DNA of 64,000 bases from Myrica gale. Its lineage: Eukaryota; Streptophyta; Magnoliopsida; Fagales; Myricaceae. Below are positions 1-12,700 of this stretch, in pieces. The stretch spans positions 4,776,501 through 4,840,500 of the forward strand of contig OZ005617.1 of NCBI GenBank assembly GCA_963930655.1. Reading direction: 5' to 3'. The position numbers and the translations under genes are program-made. The notes below the pieces were generated by a model. That model was not told the DNA's origin and did not search any database. It worked only from the letters and a program-made list of their open reading frames with translations. Within the stretch, counting starts at the first letter, position 1; each line of letters starts with the position of its first letter.

Positions 1-2213
1 AATGTCTCATTATATGATTGGAGGAAACATATACTAATAAGGTGCTTGAAATTTCAATGCATGAATAATTAAGAATACAAATACCGGAAATTAAATCCGC
101 AACTGAATTTAAGATAATCAATTTATGTGTCATATGTTTTCCAATTAATAAACTTTATTCTTTTATAAAACTAATTTAAAGAATTAAACATGAAATTTAT
201 AATTAAATATTAATCTTGTCCTAGATCTCCAAATGAAGGCTTCTTGGGCCTCCTTAGACCCTATTGGGTCTATCCCTAAAGTTTCATAGTGTTCTATGCT
301 TGTTTAGGGTTAACGGACCTATAGGCCGCTAAGCGAGCTTTGTGATTTGAGCCCCTAATTCTACTCGGTTTGGACTCCATTTTGGGCTTCCTCATATTTT
401 TTCATGATCTACACAGTCATATAATTATTTTCCTTGTTTGGACATTTTTACCCTAACGTTTTATGTAAAATGTCGAAAATGTTCTTAGAGACCTCCAGGG
501 GCATTTTTGACCTTTACTTACATCATTATTGGCTAAAATTTTTACAGTGATGTCCTGATTACTTATACATACTATCTGAAAAGTTTCATGCAAAAATTCA
601 AAAGATAGCTTGGGTTCGTTTTGGGCAGTGGCCATTTTTGGATAAAAACCCTAACTAAAGATTCTTACACATAACGAATCTTGCACTTAAATACTTTGAA
701 TCAATGATCCATATAACACACTCATGTAAAAGAGTTCACAGTGTACATATTGTGAGCAATTCTTAAAGAAAATGAAGGCAAATAGTAATCATTTTCACAA
801 TTCCATCATGAACATGTATTTGATATAATTTACAAGTTTTCAAGTACCAATATTCATCTTTGAGCTCTTAAACTCCTTTTCATGGCCTTACTTGGCCTTC
901 TTTTCATCAAAGACTCGTACTTGTCATTCGGCCATCATCAAGATCTCCATTGATCAACATATTACATCAAGTGCATTAAACATAAATCATCAAGCTAGGG
1001 ATTACACATGCAATGCACCCATCAACTTCAACGGTCAACCCGTGGCTTATAGATCCCCAAAAACTAAGTTTTTAGCCACTGATATGGCTATAATACAACC
1101 CAAAATCTCTTTGAATGAGCAAAGTTTACACAACAATCTTTTCTTGCAAATACTTCAAGGAAATCTCAAGGTTTATCTACATGCAAATGTTTCTAGTGTA
1201 AAATCTCATATTGACACATAGGTTTTTCTTTTGCTATAGTCTACTAACATACAATGAACCTAGCATGATTCTCATCCAAACAACAAGCAAAGTGCACGAA
1301 AATTTCATTTGGTTCCCAACGCAAGATTCATGAAAACTACCATTACCAAAACACCAAGACATAACCCTTAGCTGGTGATTTCCGGGTGGCCCTAGGTGGA
1401 CTTGAAACTCTCATTCTCTTTCTCTCCTTCTTCTCTTTTGGACGACTGCTCCCTCCTCTCGCTCAACTCACTTGGTCGCCAAACACACATACACCCAAAG
1501 ACTTTATGTTGCACGGCTTGGTTGGTTTTTCATGAAACCAACCAAGCCATCATTTAGTCCAAAGAAGCTGCAAGAAGCAAGCTTTTTGGATTGCCGATTT
1601 GGGCGGCATGGGGCAGGAGAAGTCAAATGACACACTCCTCCATTTTCTGGGTAATCATTAGCTGCAAAGATAATCCTACACAATCTCACTCAATGCATGC
1701 CGATTGGCCTTGAATTTCACAGCACTATGCATGCTAAATGGACAAGAAAATGAGACAAAAGAATGAGACAAGGAAATGAGACAAAACTCAAGGTTTTAGG
1801 AGAGCTTGTTGTGTGACCAGGCTTGTGTTCGGTCATCCCGGGCATACAGGCAGGGCCTGGAGATTAGCCGGGTATATCGAGCTTTTCAAACTTGTCCCCG
1901 GTCACCCCGGGCATACAGGCATGCGCCTAGAGATTAGCCAGGTATACCAAGCTTACCAGGCTTGTACCCGGTCATCTCGGGCATACATGCATGAGATTGT
2001 GGTGAGCCGGGCATACAGGTCCCCGAGTCTGTACCCTGTCATCCTGGTCATACAGGCTTCACTTCTCCACTGCCTTACCAGGGTTCTCAGGCCTCCACGT
2101 CACCCTTCTTAAACCGTACACGTTCTATTGTTGAAATTAACATAAATATTTGAAATTATAACTATTGTCATTAATTAACTTAAATAGTTGAAATTAAGGA
2201 GGGGTATTACATC
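1..2213 (+). mobile_element. Possible LTR-retrotransposon LTR remnant
   Basis: No convincing gene is seen here. The block ends at 2213 with GGGGTATTACA, a form common at the 3' end of plant chromovirus-type LTRs. Its texture (long non-coding, many short AT-rich stretches, a GC-richer minisatellite near the end) is like the LTR at 58267-62258. The 5' end would lie outside the window and no target duplication can be tested, so this is a guess from the terminal motif and composition. The short open frames at 453-635, 892-1221 and 1504-1689 resemble nothing I know. Confidence 0.3.
1818..2057. repeat. About 69-bp minisatellite, four degenerate units
   Basis: A motif of the form GGTCATCCCGGGCATACAGG recurs at about 1831, 1900, 1970 and 2037, a spacing of 67-70 bp. 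The units are GC-rich compared with their surroundings and diverged from one another. The open frame of 99 codons at 1813-2112 is a by-product of the repeat and is not called as a gene. Confidence 0.75.
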
Positions 2214-2428
2214 ATGTTTTGTATTGTCTTCATAAATAGAGACTTTCAACTTTGTAATATGTATAAATTTATAATACAAAATACAGATATAAAAGGCTTC
2301 TGATATGGATGTATGTACTAAACACTTAAATCTTTATATCTAGTTGGCGTGGTGACATGCGGACAAGTTGAGAGAATCTTCTGTCTCTTGGAGTCTTTTG
2401 TTTACTTCCTTGCCTGCTGTCACTAAGA

Positions 2429-2935
2429 GCATTCCTAGTAGCCTCTTTAAATTTGGCTCTCTACTTTAACCAAAAAACACAATTCTCTATTTTAACTATC
2501 AACTTTTAAAAAACATTCTCAGCAGCTTCTCTATTTTAACCATCTATTTTTACTATTCTATTTAAATATTATTTTTCAAAGATTTCTTTATTATTTCTCT
2601 AACATTTATATTTTTGAATATTTGTCTTATCTAAAAAAATCAATTTTTAAATTTTTTATTTTACTAACGGTTCGGATTTTTTAAATTTTAAGATGGTAAA
2701 GTGAATAATAATTTTCTAAAAAAAAGAAAAAAAAAAGAAGATATATATTAATATTTTAAGATAGTGAGGTGAATAGTGGCTTTCTAAAAATAGAGAGTCA
2801 TTGTTCACTTCTTCAAATTTTTTGTTAAAATTTGTTAAACTAGAGAGGCTGTTGAGGAGTGTTTTTTTGACTTTTTAGTTAAATTGGCTCTCTATTCTAA
2901 CCAAAATGTTAGAATAGAGAGTTTACTAAGAATGC
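2429..2935. mobile_element. MITE-like inverted-repeat element
   Basis: The left end starts GCATTCCTAGTAGCCTCTTT and the reverse complement of the right end reads GCATTCTTAGTAAACTCTC. Further inside, both arms carry 'ggctctctattctaacc'-like sequence, so the whole block can fold back. The interior is very AT-rich and has no coding capacity. The ends recall PIF/Harbinger MITEs that begin GAGCAT, but I could not define a clear target duplication. Confidence 0.5.
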
Positions 2936-5127
2936 GACGAGCAGGGCCAAAACTTGTGGCAATTGTACTTTCTTTAACGTCTTCCTAAGATGTCATTCTC
3001 ACACAGGAAAGCAATTTCGTGTGCGAGGATGCATAGAACAAATTGGTCTCTTTCGAAAAACTTTTTGAAATTTGCATTATGTATGTGGTCTGTTTTCTCT
3101 CTGATCCCGTGGGACTGCGAATATTGCACTGGTTTTCTTGAATAGCCTCTAGCCTGATTAATTTATGGCCTTAATATCTTTTCTTTTGAATTTTCATGAT
3201 CTATTATGTTTTGAGATTTTTAATTTTTTAAAAAATTGATTTTTTTTTACAACCAAACATTATACTCTCAACATTCTCACATAAATATTTTTATATTTTT
3301 ACACCAACTTCAATATTTTTTTCATAATAAAAAAATACATCAAATCTTCTCTCTAAATTTTCTCCTAAAAACTTAAAATTTTTAAAACTTAAACATAGAC
3401 GAAACATGGTGTTTGAATATTAAAATTTTATGGCAGTTAAAATTTTGGGTATTGGAGTTAGTGAAAAAATGAAGAGAGACATTATTTGAAGTGAAAACAG
3501 TTAATTTTGTGGGGATTGATAAATTTTTTTGTAATTATTTTATTAATGTCTTATTTTTGGATCCCCAAAATTCTAAGCTTTCCAAGTTTACAATTTACAC
3601 CTATTTCTATTAAAATCAATGAAAAAAATTCAAGAGCTCATCATTAGAGTCAATAAAAACTAAATTAAAAAGAAACCTTATATATTCTTTTGTAATGTCA
3701 ACACTGAGATTTCTTATACTATTAAAAATGATTTAACATCCATTTCCATGATCATTAAAAAAATAGCACCACTTTGATCATAATTTAAAGGGCAATGCAA
3801 TTTAAAAGATAAGACTTATTCTAGATTAAATAGTGAAAACAAAACAAAACTTAGTTAGGCTTATCCCATTGACCCAGATTTTTAAGTATTATGCCCCATA
3901 AAAAGCAATGCCAAAATCACTATTAAGCAAGCACAAGATGTTTGTTTGTCAAAATTTTAAGGAATATTTCGGAATTTTTACTTTCTTGAGATTTATTGGA
4001 GTTTGTGAAAGATAGAGTGTGTATGTGTAAGAATTAAAAATTTTGGAGTATTTTTGTTTTGTTTGAAATTTTGGAACCCCGAATTATTGGACAAACAAAC
4101 ATGTCCCACATGACTCCACACATGATAGGTCTTTAGACGATAAGCCTTACTCGTATACTAATAACCAACAATATTCTAAGGAGCTACAATAACTTGTCAT
4201 GTACGAGACAAACAGTACTGGTTCATTAGCAAAGTTAGCTTTCCTTTCACATCTAATGGACTCATTATCATTTATTTATGACATGTTCCTTTTTTCAGTC
4301 GAGGTCTATTTATTTTTTTATAGCTGAAATTGGGGTCTAATGGTCTATGATTGAATGTTCTTTTTAGGTAATTAATTTTTAGTGGACACTAAAAATTAGT
4401 GGTGGAGGTTTTTCTCTGACTACATTCTCAGCAGAATCATATTCATTGGCAGAGACGAAGCTAAAAATATGTTTAGGACGTCAATTTTATTTATTTATTA
4501 TTATGGGTTGGAAAGGGTTTTTGGAGAGGCACCCTTAGAAAAAGTGCCAAAACCTCTCCATACTTCCTCCTCACATGTATTCTTATATTATATACAATAT
4601 TTTGACTAAAAACTTATATTGCAGCACAGAAATTGTCCTATAATTAGAATTATCATTCTTTCAAAAATCATGACATTTGATATATCACCTAAAAAGTCTG
4701 ATTAGCTGAACTCCAACAAAAATAAACCTTAGTACATAAACTTTGAGTCAAGTTATTAAACTATTCTTCGCGTCTGTTTGACAAGCAGTGACTGTTGAAT
4801 ATTTGGGGTACATGAGGGGTGCCACACGGGATCAAACCACCATTATTTTAATTTGTTTTCGAGAAACTGGTACAAGCTGGTCGATTCTAGGATTGCGCAA
4901 CTAGATTTTCGGTCCGGATTTCTGATTGTGCTTGTATGGAAGACCGGACCGGACCACTATAAGTAGTTCGGTCAAATGGAGTACGAATTGGTTTAATTTT
5001 TTAAAAGACTTTTAGGTTAATTTCGAAAGAGGAATGACATAAAAATGTAGAATTTTAATTTAGGTTAAAACTAAATTTTTTAAATTGTAATTTATATTAA
5101 AAAATATAAAAAAATATTTTTTATTTA
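2936..5127. other. AT-rich intergenic DNA, no gene seen
   Basis: No coding signal is seen on either strand. It holds the small inverted repeat at 3938-4102. Around 4890-4970 and again at about 7920, on the two sides of the MULE at 5137-7858, there is GGTCCGG-rich sequence, suggesting that the MULE landed inside an older element of that composition. Confidence 0.6.
3938..4102. repeat. Small MITE-like inverted repeat
   Basis: The left end ATGTTTGTTTGTCA is mirrored at the right end by GGACAAACAAACAT. The unit is 165 bp, AT-rich and non-coding. The same kind of TGTTTGT end is seen at the MITE at 53161-53392. The target duplication is unclear. Confidence 0.45.
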
Positions 5128-5374
5128 TATTAATAAGGGAAATTTGCTTTTTAGTCACTGAGTTTTAGCCCCGTTTTATTTTTAGTCACTAAATTTAACC
5201 TGTCAAATTTTTAGTCCCTCACCTTTCTATACTTGTGAGAAATGGTCCGGCCGTTAGCTTCCATTAGTCTTAGTAACGGAATTTTTTTCCACGTCAACCT
5301 TGTTTCCACGTCAGCAATCAATTCACACGAAACCCACGATTTGAACCTTTATAACTATTAAGGCCTGTTTGCAC

Positions 5375-5722
5375 CCTCACAGCACTGCCATGGCTGCCAA
5401 CCTCGAAGCTTATTTACTTCGCAGTCATCTTCTTCAACTGCCACTTTATTACCGAGCGACATTCTCTTGCAAACTTCTTCCCTAATAACTCTCCAGACAC
5501 GCACATCTATAAGATCCTGCACAAAAGAGCACGCTATAAGATCCTGCACGACATCATCGACCACAAAAAGCCGATTACAACATGCAAAAAGCCAACAAAC
5601 GAATACACGGAAGTAAAGAATGGGTTAAAAACATATAACAGGAGGGGTACCTCGGAAGAGAGGAATTCGAGGATATGAGGAAAGAGTTCAGGAGGGATTT
5701 TGCTGAACAACCCCGTGTCCAT
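5375..5722 (-). pseudogene. Captured F-box gene fragment inside the MULE
   Basis: On the minus strand, 5722-5651 encodes MDTGLFSKIPPELFPHI followed by LEFLSSE, a typical start of an F-box domain, and ends at a plausible GAG|GTACCC donor. The next coding-like piece (about 5550-5375, starting DLIACSFV) continues the F-box pattern (...VWRVIREEV...) and ends at a TAA. It contains a local duplication of GCAGGATCTTATA that disrupts the domain. Most of this second piece lies inside the left TIR, so a near copy also exists in the right TIR at 7488-7640. F-box proteins are substrate adaptors of SCF ubiquitin ligases; this fragment cannot make a complete one. The source gene is not in the window. Confidence 0.55.
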
Positions 5723-6108
5723 CCTCTTCGGTTGTTTGCAGTCCTGATCAATATCGAGTAAAATAAGGGATAAGTTTCAATGTTAAATTTCTAGAATTAG
5801 ATGTGGGAAAAGGATAATATATTATGTTCTCCAAATAATGAAGCACACAATGTCTGTGCCTGGAATATGCTTTAAGTTGGGTTACAAACAATATGTGTTT
5901 CTTTAGTAAAATTCCACCCATTCAACAAACAAAGAGCTAAAAGTAATACACAGTTCCTTATGTTAAAGGGAAAGAAATCATACCAATATGAATTAAAATG
6001 ACGAGAGTAATGAGTGGATGATGATGATGACAATGACAAGGTCAGATGTAATCGTTATAATTCATCCGATTGCTCTTCCTGTACATTAATGTCTATATAT
6101 GCTTTAGT

Positions 6109-6700
6109 TTACATGTGTGTCTCTAGAAAAGCCAAGATTGCCAACCCAGCAGCCCAAATATCATCGTCCAATATGTGCTCTGCAGGGGAGTGACTTACGC
6201 CTCCACGACATCTGACAAACAGCATCCCAACCTGTCCAGAGTTTTGTAGATTACTATAAAACCTAAATTGGGTAAAATGATCTTCAAAATCGTGGGTGAA
6301 GTAAAAGTGAACAAACCTTTGTTAGATGAGACATCACATAGCCATCGCATCATGTCCTGCACCACTCATTAAGGCAGGCATTTCATCTTCAATCTCACCT
6401 GCCATTTTCTTAAGTGCAGAATAAGCTGCAGCCTTCAGCTGAGAACTCAATTCCGAATCACAAATTTCTGCATTGGCATCATGCTGAAATAATCCAAGGA
6501 AAAACACAGAATAAGTAAATTACACAGTTATGCTGGCGACAAAAGAGATGGACAATCAGATGGAAGTCCCACACCTTACGGTTAATTATGCAAGAAACGG
6601 AACGCCGCTCACATATTTGATACATCTGTTTGGATAATTCATAAATAACAGACTCGAGGCCCATGTCATCCATCGCACGTAAATCCACAGTGATTGTCAC
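6109..6700 (-). pseudogene. AAH: Captured 3' end of an allantoate deiminase (AAH) gene
   Basis: Three minus-strand exons with proper splice signals match the C-terminal third of plant allantoate amidohydrolase, an M20-family metalloenzyme of the ER that releases ammonia from allantoate in ureide breakdown. The exons are 6575-6700 (starts VTITVDLRAMDDMG), 6317-6483 (contains MSGAGHDAMAM) and 6109-6231 (VGMLFVRCRGGVSHSPAEH, ending at TAA 6109-6111). The GAGHDA and HSPAEH motifs are characteristic of this family. Exon 2 has a 5-bp insertion after GHDAMAM that brings an in-frame TGA and shifts the frame; without it the three exons stay in phase. The N-terminal two thirds are missing. Introns are kept, so the piece came from genomic DNA and not from a cDNA. 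It lies inside a Mutator-like element and should be non-functional as an enzyme. Confidence 0.85.
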
Positions 6701-8053
6701 CTGCATCCAAGGAGTTTATTTTCAAGTATCAACGCTTCTGTTGTTATTGTTGTTTGATGATGATCCTCCTTCCTTCTCATTCTCATTCACACGCACTTTT
6801 TTGGCTTTGGGCTCTTCCTCTGTTTTCGTTTCTTCCTGCATTCGTGTATTCAACATAGTAAATTATTTTTCTTCAATCTCACCACCACCTTTTTGTGTTC
6901 AGCGGGTGCACCCTACTTTATTCGCGTTTTATCTCAGCCACAGAAGTTCTCTTTATTTTGTCCTTATAGAGCCGGAGTTTCCCGTCTGCCCATTGTATTA
7001 TACAGGGAATACGTATCAATGATAGGACCACGTTAATACCTTTGAAGAGCTGTGATGACGATCTGGATGCCATTTGAGTGCACAGGAGCGATATCTGACG
7101 TTGTAAGTCAATGAAAAACCTTAAAATCAGAAAAAAGAAGTGGAAGACATCATTTAAGAACGAGACAGAAAACAGAGTGAGATGGACTACCCACATAAGG
7201 TATTACGACTACAAAATGCTGCGGAAGGTCCTATAGCCTCTGTTCTAGAAGATCATGGCACTATTTTACACGTGGATTAAGGCAGCAGCTCTTCTTTTCA
7301 TTGCCCTGCTCGTAGTATTGTTTGCTTCTCTAGTTTGTAGATATTTCCTTTTTGTAATTTACGTTCGAATAGTGTGCCCTTCGCGTATTCCATAGATAAT
7401 CAACAACGCAACGTATGGCAGTGGCACGGTCTTGTCTGGTAGTGCAAATGAGATGAACTTAGCAAACAAAAATCTCAGTACGGCGAAGATATGCGTGTCT
7501 GGAGAGTTATTAGGGAACAAGTTAGCAAGAGAATGTCGCTGGGTAATAAAGTGGCAGTTGAAGAAGATGACTGCGAAATAAATAAGCTTCGAGGTTGGCA
7601 GCCATGGCAGTGCTGTGAGGGTGCAAACAGGCCTTAATAGTTATAAAGGTTCAAATAGTGGGTTTCGTGTGAATTGATTGCTGACGTGGAAACAAGGCTG
7701 ACGTGGAAGAAAATTCTGTTACTAAGACTAACAGAAGCTAACGGCCGGACCATTTTTCATAAGTATAGATAGGCGAGGAACTAAAAATTTGACAGGTTAA
7801 ATTTAGTGACTAAAAATAAAACGGGATTAAAACTCAGTGATTAAAAAACAAATTTCCCTATTAATAAATTCGATCCGAAGTTTATCGAAAAGTATGAACC
7901 GAATTTAAATAAATAATACCAGTCCGGTCCGTTTTCTTTGGCCCGAGTAGATTCATTGCGAATGGAATCACACAGTGCAGGTTGGATTACCTCTTTTTTT
8001 TTCTCAATAGGTTGGGATTACCTCACTCTCCTCTTTCATCCCAGCGCGAGAAA

Positions 8054-9609
8054 ATGTGCGGACCGGAGGAACAGGAATCCGCTTTTCCTCCCAAGTCAAC
8101 GGGGCCAACCACCGAGGAGGAGGAAGAGGAAGAGGAAGAAGAGGAGGAGATAATGGACTTGTTAATCATGGACTTTGATGATTTCGATGCTACATGGCCG
8201 TTGGATCAGATCTCTGTAATCTCTGACCGCAAAACAAATACCAGCAGTAATAACCAACCCGTGTCACCGCTCTACCTGACATGCTCCGACCATCCCTTCT
8301 CACCTCTCTGGGCCTTTGCTGAAGGAAACGACGACGCAGCGCTTGCCACCGCAGCTTCGCCGGACTGCTCTCGCTTGCTCTCCTGTGAGTTGAGATTCTT
8401 ATATAGTTCTTGGAATGGATTCTGATAGTTTTTCCTTTGTTTGGATTGGGAGAAGTTGCGGTGAAAGCTTATAATTTTCTTTTCGAATTGTTTGGTTTGG
8501 GATTTTGATTAGTCTAGAATGAGGGAAAAGTTTCGACCTTTTGGGATTTTGATTAGACTAGAATGAGGTAAAAGTTTCGACCTTGGTGCTTGTTGTTTCC
8601 TTCTTCTTTAAGCTTCGTTAGTTGCTGAGAAGTTGGAGGAGAAGGCAAAGAAAATAAAGCATGGAATCCGAAATTAAGAGATTAAACTGAAAAAATATGA
8701 TTACATGGCCATATTTATGTTTATTCATGATTCAAAATTAAGACCCCTTCACTTGATTAGGACACAGTTTTTGGCGAGTAATCGAAAGAACTAACTCCAT
8801 TTGAACACAAGCTTTGCTTGTTTGAATGACTTCATTCGCTTCTCACACTTGTATCCGGGAGATGGCATAACTTGAAATTCAGTCTGTTTGACCTCTAATT
8901 AATTTGCGATTTCTGCTAATTGAGGATTGATGATCAAATCAAAATTTTTGAATCTGGTTCAGACACTGTATCCTAATGCATTGGTTTATTTTGTTGTCTA
9001 TGATAAAAACTTAAACACCACATATTTTATCACAATCATGGGTAGAGAGAATTAGCCACTGTCATGTTCATTCTAGGCTATGAGCAGATTCCTGGCTCAT
9101 CCTTTGCATTGTGAAAACTTTGATGTCATTCCATCACTCCGCTGCATTGTTCGCAAGCTTATTTAAGACAAATAGCACCTTAAAATCTCTATTTACTCTT
9201 CATGAGAAAAATAATCTTCAAGATCAAGGATTCGACCAATGAGATCATAGAAGATGTACCCACTAACCAGGGAATACCATTCAAATGGAGAACATGTCAT
9301 CGATGCAGACTTTGGTAACCATATGGGTTCTTCCACAAAAAAAGAACTCCAACCAGATGGAGAAGATAATCTCAAACAGAACTTTGGTGAAATATGTATA
9401 CACACTTGTACATATAAATAACTATATATGGACATGTATACGCCAGCTTATACATTATAGGTGCCAGAAAACTTATCATACAAGTAATCACAATCAAGTT
9501 GATCTTAAACTGTACAATCCTACTTAGGCATGAATTTGACCATAAACAGTCCATAAAAACATAAAGAAACAAAAACCTAAAACCTAAAATCTAAAAGCCG
9601 GTGATGCTG

Positions 9610-9708
<99 letters not shown>

Positions 9709-12700
9709 CAAAGGAAAATTAGCAAATGACAAGGATCGACGCCCATATTCTATTTTACATCAGCAGCCAAATAGCCTAAATTTAATCAGCTTCGAGTTTG
9801 GTTTCTTTTCTCTTTCTTTTGTGTTCAATCAAATGGACAGAGTGTTAAGCAACACTCTGTATTGATGAACTGGATGACAGTTGTTGATCCTACTAAGCCC
9901 GTGCTTCAAGTCTTCAACTCAAGACTTCACCCTTTGGTGGTACTTTCTAATATATTTGATAAATTTGAATGTCATCCAATTGCCAAGATGCAACAGTTAT
10001 GCACCTCTTGTAGTTTCTCATTAGTATTTCTTGGTGATATTTTGGCTTCACTTAGAGGTCCACTGCTTTGGGTTCTGACTTTGAAGTTTCGGTATATTCA
10101 GGTACTCCCAATTCAGTACCTGAAAGGTCAGTGGTGAGTAATGACAATTACAGAAGACTTCCATCTCCGATGGGTTTAAGCCTCCTGGACGATCCAGATG
10201 GGTATTGTGTAATCAAGGAGAGGATGACGCAAGCACTTCGGTAATTCAAAGACTTAACCGAACAAAATGTCCTTGCACAGGTTTGGGTACCTGTAAAGAA
10301 TGGAAGTCGGCATTTTCTCACAACTTCAGGGCAACCTTTCTTTCTTGGTCTACACAGCAATGGACTCCATCTGTATAGGATGGTCTCTCAGACCTATACG
10401 TTTCCCACAGATGTGGAGAACAATAGTCTCCTTGGGCTTCCTGGCCGTGTTTTCCTTCACAGGGTACCGGAATGGACTCCAAATGTGCAGTATTACTCCA
10501 TCTCGGAGTATCCACGTTGTAACCATGCCCAGAATTACAATGTTCAGGGATCCTTGGCGTTGCCCGTGTTTGAGCCTTCTGGCCAGTCCTGTGTTGGTGT
10601 ACTTGAGCTTGTCATGACTACAGCAAAGATCAACTATGCGGCTGAAGTTGATAAAGTCTGCAAAGCACTTGAGGTTGGTCCCATTTCCTGATGCGTTTCA
10701 TGCCAAATGACATGCTGTATTCTTATTGATGACTATAAGATGATGATTCTACTTTGTATGAGATTCCTAAGGAGAAAACATTACCCGTGAGATTTTTACC
10801 TTTGACATTTCAAGTTACCTCAGTACATAATTTCTGTTCTCCTGCAGGCAGTAAATCTGAAAAGTTCCGAGATATTGGATCATCCAAACACACAGGTGAG
10901 CTGCAACTATCATGAATGTCAAGTCCAACTCTTTTAGAAACCAGGAAGATGAATACGGATTCTTCATTTTCCCCCCTTTCTAATAGAGATATGTGCTGCT
11001 CTAAACCAGATCTGCAATGAAGGTCGCCAGAATGCACTGGCTGAAATTTTGGAGATACTGACGGCGGTATGTGAAACTCACAAGTTGCCGTTAGCTCAGA
11101 CTTGGCTTCCATGCATGCATGGCCATATTCTGGCCCATGGAGGCGGTTTGAAGAAAAGCTGTAGTAGCTTTGATGGTAGTTGCATGGGACAAGTCTGCAT
11201 GTCCACTACTGATGCTTCTTTCTATGTTGTAGATGCTCACATGTGGCGTTTCCGGGACGCTTGTGTTGAGCATCACTTGCAAAAGGGTCAAGGAGTTGCT
11301 GGGAGAGCCTTTTTGTCCCATAACTCTTGCTTCTATGGAGACATTACCCTATTCTGCAAAAACGAGTACCCCTTAGTACACTATGCACGCATGTTTCGGT
11401 TAGCCAGCTGTTTTGCTATCTGCTTACAGAGCAGTCATACTGGAGATGATGATTACATTCTAGAATTTTTTCTGCCTCCTGGAATCACGAACTTCTATGA
11501 ACACCGCATATTATTGGGCTCCTTGTTGGCAACCATGAAGGAGCATTTCCAGAGTCTTAAGGTTGCTTCTGTTATTGAACTTGAAGAGGAAGTATTTGTT
11601 GAAATCGTTCAAGTTTGTACAGATGAAAGAGTAGATTCAAGACTGGAATCCATACGAATTAGTCTATGCGCTGAATTACCACCTATGCCTGATGGCTTGC
11701 TGAATATAGAACATATGGTGCACCTAGATGACATAAATGATAAAGGCCCTGTTGTTAACAATGCTGGTGAAAGCCACGATGACTTTTCTTCTCTACAGAA
11801 TAAGGAGATGAGAAAGACATCAGAGAAAAAACGTGGAAAAACTGAGAAATCAATTAGTCTAGAAGTTCTTCAACAATATTTTGCTTTTAGTCTTAAAGAT
11901 GCCGCAAAGAGCCTTGGAGGTATGCTTACACACTACCAAACTGTTTCTTGCAATCTTTCTTCTATGATTCTGGTGACGTTGAATTCGTTATCCATAAAAA
12001 TAGAATCCCTGATTTACCATAGATGTATAATTGTTTATAAAATCTTTGCTTTACAGTTTGTCCTACTACAATGAAGCGTATCTGTAGGCAGCATGGGATC
12101 TCCCGATGGCCTTCTCGCAAGATCAAAAAGGTCAACCGTTCCCTCTCTAAGCTAAAGTGTGTAATCGAATCTGTTCAAGGCGCTGAAGGAGCATTCGGTT
12201 TGAGTTCTCTCACCCCAAATCCGCTCCCTGTTGCTGTTAGCTCTCAGCCTTCCAGTTTGAACAGGTGTGATCAGCAAACATCACCATCCTTTAAACCCTC
12301 TGAACCTCAGGAAAAGGATGAATCACCCACTGGTAGAACACACAGAAGTAACGAACAGGCTGGCACAGAAGACCAGTTGCAAGGAGGAAGAATGTTTAGT
12401 CCAGAGAAACTTAGTCATGATCATAGTAATTCTCCGCCAGAGCTTGGTGAAGGCTCAAAAAGGTTCAAGACGGTCATGTGAAGAGAGTGCCGGAACCCCT
12501 ACTTCACAAGGCTCATGTCAGGGTAGTCCCCAAAATGAAACCACAGTGGTAAACCATCTATGTGTTTCTTCCATCAAGGACCAATGCATAAAAGTTGGAG
12601 GCTCACCCGAATTGGCATATCAACCTACAGTTCCGTTAAATATATCAGCTACATGCTCAATACCAGATACTCTTTTAATGACAGAAGCACAAAAAACATT

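Larger units (their letters stand above)
5137..7858. mobile_element. Pack-MULE with 371-bp TIRs and captured gene pieces
   Basis: Two long inverted repeats, 5137-5507 and 7488-7858, face each other and begin GGGAAATTTG. They are flanked by an identical 9-bp duplication, TATTAATAA, at 5128-5136 and 7859-7867. Long TIRs with a 9-bp target duplication are the signature of Mutator-like elements. No transposase is present. The interior carries gene fragments with exon-intron structure: the 3' end of an allantoate deiminase gene (6109-6700) and an F-box start (5651-5722), both on the minus strand. The inner part of each TIR is itself coding-like. About 7020-7200 may be another captured fragment that I cannot identify. 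The right end is only 186 bp upstream of the NLP start codon at 8054, so the element sits in that gene's proximal promoter or 5' UTR region. Confidence 0.88.

Noticed and set aside
1813..2112. 99-codon frame
   Set aside because: It runs through a 69-bp minisatellite and contains only the repeat's translation.
7982..8053. In-frame ATG upstream of the NLP start
   Set aside because: The leader MDYLFFFLN... is not family-like, while the ATG at 8054 opens MCGPEEQ as in NLP6/7 proteins.
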